IMG/VR virus record: IMGVR_UViG_3300032323_003090
Location: 1-32,446 of that record
Source: a virus
Length of the DNA stretch: 32,446 nucleotides
Strand: one strand, 5' to 3'
Within the stretch, counting starts at the first letter, position 1. Each line of letters opens with the position of its first letter. A program made the position numbers and the translations under genes. The notes below the pieces were generated by a model. The model had not been told where the DNA came from. It ran no database searches and saw nothing but the letters and a program-made list of their open reading frames with translations. Of this stretch, positions 31,001 through 32,446 are shown one piece after another.

Positions 31001-31524
31001 GATGCTGGCTTGCCTATCGCTTGCGATGGCACCAAGGCCAAGTTGAGAATTGTTGTGAATTGTTCTAACCAATTTTCATTTGCACTATCGTTCCAATTTA
31101 CAATTGTGTTGCTTAGATTAATACCAGTGGTATCAAATATTGTTTCTGTTGTGCTTACGCTATCAAATTTTAAAAATCCTGATGCTGGAATGCTGCGTTT
31201 TGGGTTATAACTTACCAATCTTGCCAGTTTTAAAATGCTGTCTCTACGTTCTGCAGTATCAATAAAATTTTCTCTAGCATTGAGATCGGTTCTAAATGCC
31301 AAACTTTGCCCTAAAAAAGCAATTAAATCAATCAGGGCGATATATTCGGAACTGTCAGTGAAATCGTTGAAATCTTCTGGGTAGTAAGTACGCAAGTACT
31401 CAATCATGGATTTTCGCAAAGTTTCGTAGTCAAAACTTTGGAAGTCTGCTTCTCTGAAAGTTTGATAAATTTTAGTCCAATCTTGTTGAACTAATAAACT
31501 TGTTTGCCTTGTAGTAATTGCCAT
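28063..31524 (-). CDS. 6: Baseplate wedge subunit, T4 gp6-like, enlarged
   Basis: The product is 1153 residues, longer than T4 gp6 (660). The N-terminus carries the diagnostic gp6 stretch (about residues 40-115): YYPEDFNDFTDSSEYIALID, then NARENFIDTAERRDSILKLA and SYNPKRSIPASG. A baseplate-J-like region starts near residue 340 (DLVFGDGSFTNSPVGNFRV) and continues with MVTGEDYNILPF. The C-terminus (about 1030-1153) matches the gp6 dimerisation region, with FNINNWDFGETFYFSELSAY. In T4 gp6 forms the dimer that links wedges into the inner baseplate ring. Between the J-like region and the C-terminus are extra beta-rich domains, including a small insert at residues 538-588 that also occurs in the giant downstream protein. 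AGGT lies about 8 bp before the ATG. The giant gene starts 8 bp after the stop. Confidence 0.9.
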   Translation of the reverse strand: MAITTRQTSLLVQQDWTKIYQTFREADFQSFDYETLRKSMIEYLRTYYPEDFNDFTDSSEYIALIDLIAFLGQSLAFRTDLNARENFIDTAERRDSILKLARLVSYNPKRSIPASGFLKFDSVSTTETIFDTTGINLSNTIVNWNDSANENWLEQFTTILNLALVPSQAIGKPASSKTLNNVKVDEYTVSTLSGLIPTYPFTAAVSGVNYPFEIVSATSVNQEYIYEAAPIPGGNFNILYKNDNQGNASNNTGFFFFFKQGSLNNLDFVITENLPNRIVNINFDNINNTDVWLYSLASNGFLDTIWTQVPAVNGTNVIYNNTAERNLYSVASRANDQIDLVFGDGSFTNSPVGNFRVYYRTGNNLTYKITPDEMSGVTITIPYRGRTGRAETLTVRVSLQYTVSNAISRESLDSIRTNAPQQYYTQNRMVTGEDYNILPFTTFSNILKLKAVNRTSSGTSRYLDVIDTTGKYSSTNIFAEDGIIYKDTSYAETEYFQFTSSIEVNAIVRNVLKPLISSQTSSHLYYDTATRSSPIGATINATSMVAGNSYKIVSTGTSLFTTVGATSNAVGTLFQATAAGTGTGTVAIMPSWTQTQVASGRSLGTFSSPSYTFLVQGSLIKFVPPTGKYFDAQNQIQTGTPTTEYQRTELWASIINYDTPGPAETATLSVVVPTGAIISQIVPVFANDWSESLIADIVAQILSFKTFGLRYDVPSMSWKIIESQNLGTGDFSLTNAGSTAGTALDNSWFLNLSYLNGQYTAVSRGIDYYFESERETRFYFDPDIRVYDSRTATTLVDSIKVLRTNTLPDSSDALYYSQTYRIWERAFGPNGTEDNRKIRVTFPDDNLDEVPDNPDLFVTLIDPAVNARNKLVYFVQNRNQYDFLQYDPLDQSDVVSEYDTENEILNFISLYASGTIFYAFEEQLFYVSDGTSLTQSDSYIAFVGRQNLQFQYRHNAPNTRRIDPSPNNLIDFYILTKSYSDDYFAYINDTSGKITEPTPPSAAELKTEFSSIEAYKTVSDSIIYNPAVFKPLFGNKAQASLRATFKVIKNPNIIISDNEIKSQVIAAINDYFNINNWDFGETFYFSELSAYLHTSLVPNVSSIVIVPADTSSQFGNLYQINADPDEILVSAATVDSVQVISAITASQLNINVT
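29761..29910 (-). other. Inserted ~50-aa 'YKIVSTGTSLFTTVGA' domain within gp6
   Basis: This segment encodes residues 538-588 of the gp6-like protein. It reads SYKIVSTGTSLFTTVGATSN and then GTLFQATAAGTGTGTV. It follows the pattern Y-x-I-x-S-x-G-x(2)-x-[FW]-x(3)-GA...G..F.A...AGTGT that recurs in many marine phage structural proteins. A second copy is in the giant protein near 26110-26280. T4 gp6 has no such segment, so it is best read as a small insertable beta-domain. Its function is unknown; surface decoration or carbohydrate contact is only a guess. Confidence 0.6.
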
Positions 31525-31544
31525 TATTGATACCTATTGTTTAA

Positions 31545-31552
31545 TATTTATC
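31545..31552 (-). promoter_or_regulatory. Possible T4-type late promoter element before gp6
   Basis: The minus strand reads GATAAATA, one mismatch from the T4 late promoter box TATAAATA, about 20 bp upstream of the gp6 start codon. It lies in the 48 bp gap between gp25 and gp6, one of the few gaps in this operon. Position and similarity support it, but AT-rich DNA gives such matches by chance and no sigma-factor gene is visible in this window. Confidence 0.3.
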
Positions 31553-31572
31553 TGGAAATTTATATGGTACTT

Positions 31573-31953
31573 TTATGTGGCTGCTAAACTGTTACTATCG
31601 CGATCAAACTGTATTGCTAGTACATCACTGAGATTGTCGGGTAGAAAAGTAAGTTCAATTTGAATTTGTAAGCCGTATTCAAATTGATCAACCAGCACAT
31701 TGTCCACTCTCAATCTAGGATCATAGCTGACCACACGCTGAATATCAGCAACTACAAGTGCTTTGACATCTGCTGTTAAAGGTTCAAATAACACGTTCCA
31801 AATTATGCTGCCAAAATTTGGATTCATAAGTTTTTCACCTTTTCTGATAGAAAAAGTATTGAGTAAATCACGTTTTATCAATTCCAAATCAGTCAATCTG
31901 AATTTTTTGTATTGATTTATAGTGCTAAAACCACGGTATCTATTAATGGCCAT
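31573..31953 (-). CDS. 25: Baseplate wedge subunit, T4 gp25-like
   Basis: The protein is 126 residues, close to T4 gp25 (132). It shows the GPW/gp25 pattern: an N-terminal basic stretch with DLELIKRDLLNTFSIRKGEK, then NPNFGSIIWNVLFEPL, then a VVADIQRVVSYDPRL segment and a C-terminal beta-rich IQIELTFLPDN. In T4, gp25 lies in the inner baseplate, binds the gp6-gp7 core bundle and helps nucleate the contractile sheath. The neighbouring gp6 gene agrees with this. The ATG at 31953 is supported by the conserved MxxNRYRGFSTI-type N-terminus. The leader is short and shows no clear Shine-Dalgarno sequence. The next gene starts 48 bp downstream. Confidence 0.9.
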   Translation of the reverse strand: MAINRYRGFSTINQYKKFRLTDLELIKRDLLNTFSIRKGEKLMNPNFGSIIWNVLFEPLTADVKALVVADIQRVVSYDPRLRVDNVLVDQFEYGLQIQIELTFLPDNLSDVLAIQFDRDSNSLAAT

Positions 31954-31981
31954 ATCTGTATTTATTTGGATTTATTGCTGA

Positions 31982-32446
31982 TTAAAATGCAAGAATCATA
32001 CTATTAATTCCCACAGTGGTAAAAGTGTGAGTTGTTAAATTGTTTGACTGAGTAATAGTTCCGCTGCTACTACGAGGTGAGCCAGGATATCTTATAATTA
32101 CAACTCCTTGCGTGCCTGCGCTAGCAACTGCTCCAGCATTTCCAAAGCTGCCTCTCAAACTATTTGCATTATCTCCAGGAGTGGTTGCACTTCCAGCAGT
32201 TAATAAAAAGCTCAAAAGTGATGCGGTTCTGCCAAATCCAGACCCGCCGCCTCCACCAGCCATTGTATTTCGTTCTGAATATCCGCCACCGGCACCGCCC
32301 CAATAACCGCCACCGCCACCACCTCCATAACTGTTTGAACCAGGTGTGCCGCCCTGCAATGCCGTTCCAGGATTTCCTCCTGTTGCAGTGCCACCTGCAG
32401 ATTGTGTTCCGCCTCCACCGCCAAATGCTGTTTTACTGTCATAAGG
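31982..32446 (-). CDS. Glycine-rich adhesin/fibre-like protein, 5' end outside the window
   Basis: The reading frame is open to the right edge, so this is the C-terminal 154 residues of a longer protein; a TTG at 32359 could be misread as a start, but the frame continues upstream with no stop. The visible part is rich in glycine runs (for example GGGGGGGYWGGAGGGY) and then has a beta-strand-like closing segment, GTQGVVIIRYPGS, typical of phage glycine-rich domain proteins. It ends with a short Thr/Ser segment (TITQSNNLTTHTFTTVG). Such proteins are usually virion fibre or adhesin components whose glycine repeats can form polyglycine II helices; that role is inferred from family resemblance. 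It is immediately upstream of gp25 in the baseplate operon (28 bp gap), which supports a tail location. The N-terminus and any attachment domain cannot be seen. Confidence 0.75.
   Translation of the reverse strand, partial: PYDSKTAFGGGGGTQSAGGTATGGNPGTALQGGTPGSNSYGGGGGGGYWGGAGGGYSERNTMAGGGGGSGFGRTASLLSFLLTAGSATTPGDNANSLRGSFGNAGAVASAGTQGVVIIRYPGSPRSSSGTITQSNNLTTHTFTTVGINSMILAF

Noticed and set aside
31959-31966. AATAAATA box before gp25
   Set aside because: It lies only about 5 bp from the start codon, so a transcript from it would begin inside the gene; more likely an accident of AT-rich sequence.
32112-32306. Proline-rich plus-strand frame at the right edge
   Set aside because: Antisense shadow of the right-edge glycine-rich gene.
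32212-32442. 76-codon minus-strand frame beginning MTVKQHLAVEAEHN
   Set aside because: It is the out-of-phase reading of the glycine-rich coding sequence; the other phase gives the expected glycine runs and a VVIIRYPG closing strand and is open to the edge.
1-32446. tRNA genes, CRISPR arrays, insertion sequences, integrase or attachment sites
   Set aside because: No gap exceeds 64 bp, no regularly spaced direct repeats outside coding repeats were seen, and no transposase or integrase motif was found.

Overview
The window is a 32.4 kb piece of a tailed-phage genome, almost certainly a marine T4-like myovirus. The sequence is AT-rich. Every gene I can support lies on the minus strand, so transcription runs from the right end to the left. 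The longest gap between genes is 64 bp and most neighbours overlap or nearly touch. The T4 assignment rests on two recognisable baseplate wedge genes, gp25 (31573-31953) and gp6 (28063-31524). They are followed by several structural proteins of the type seen in marine cyanophages and SAR11 (Pelagibacter) myophages. No tRNA, integrase or host gene fixes the host, so whether it infects a cyanobacterium, SAR11 or another marine bacterium is open.

Layout in transcription order. (1) Right edge: the 3' part of a glycine-rich adhesin-like gene (31982-32446). (2) Baseplate module: gp25, gp6, then one huge gene of 4896 codons (13364-28054) that takes up about 45% of the window and sits where gp7 follows gp6 in T4. 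Its product is a mosaic: a conserved N-terminus, a possible cupredoxin-like sandwich, a seven-repeat FG-GAP (integrin-like) beta-propeller with domains inserted between blades, and a Gly/Asn-rich repetitive C-terminus. (3) Distal tail module (7854-13367): a conserved virion protein, two fibre proteins sharing an N-terminal domain but with different C-termini, a glycine-rich protein probably able to form a polyglycine II sandwich, and another conserved virion protein. (4) Accessory cassette (1-7789): a small conserved hypothetical protein; two tandem paralogous GT-A-like glycosyltransferases; a small hypothetical protein; a third GT-like protein with an IDGDN motif; an SGNH-hydrolase-like protein; a GT10-like glycosyltransferase; and three consecutive radical SAM genes, each with an extra N-terminal set of cysteines (twitch-type). 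The third of these runs off the left edge.

How it may fit together: the right two thirds build the baseplate and receptor-binding apparatus. The left cassette reads as one translationally coupled operon (neighbours overlap by 4-32 bp or lie 2-5 bp apart) of sugar-transfer, ester-hydrolysis and radical chemistry enzymes. Because it directly follows the fibre genes, one hypothesis is that it modifies virion fibres or a glycan displayed on them. Modification of a host surface molecule or metabolite is equally open. The points most worth attention are the giant propeller-bearing baseplate protein and the triple twitch-radical-SAM / glycosyltransferase / SGNH cassette.
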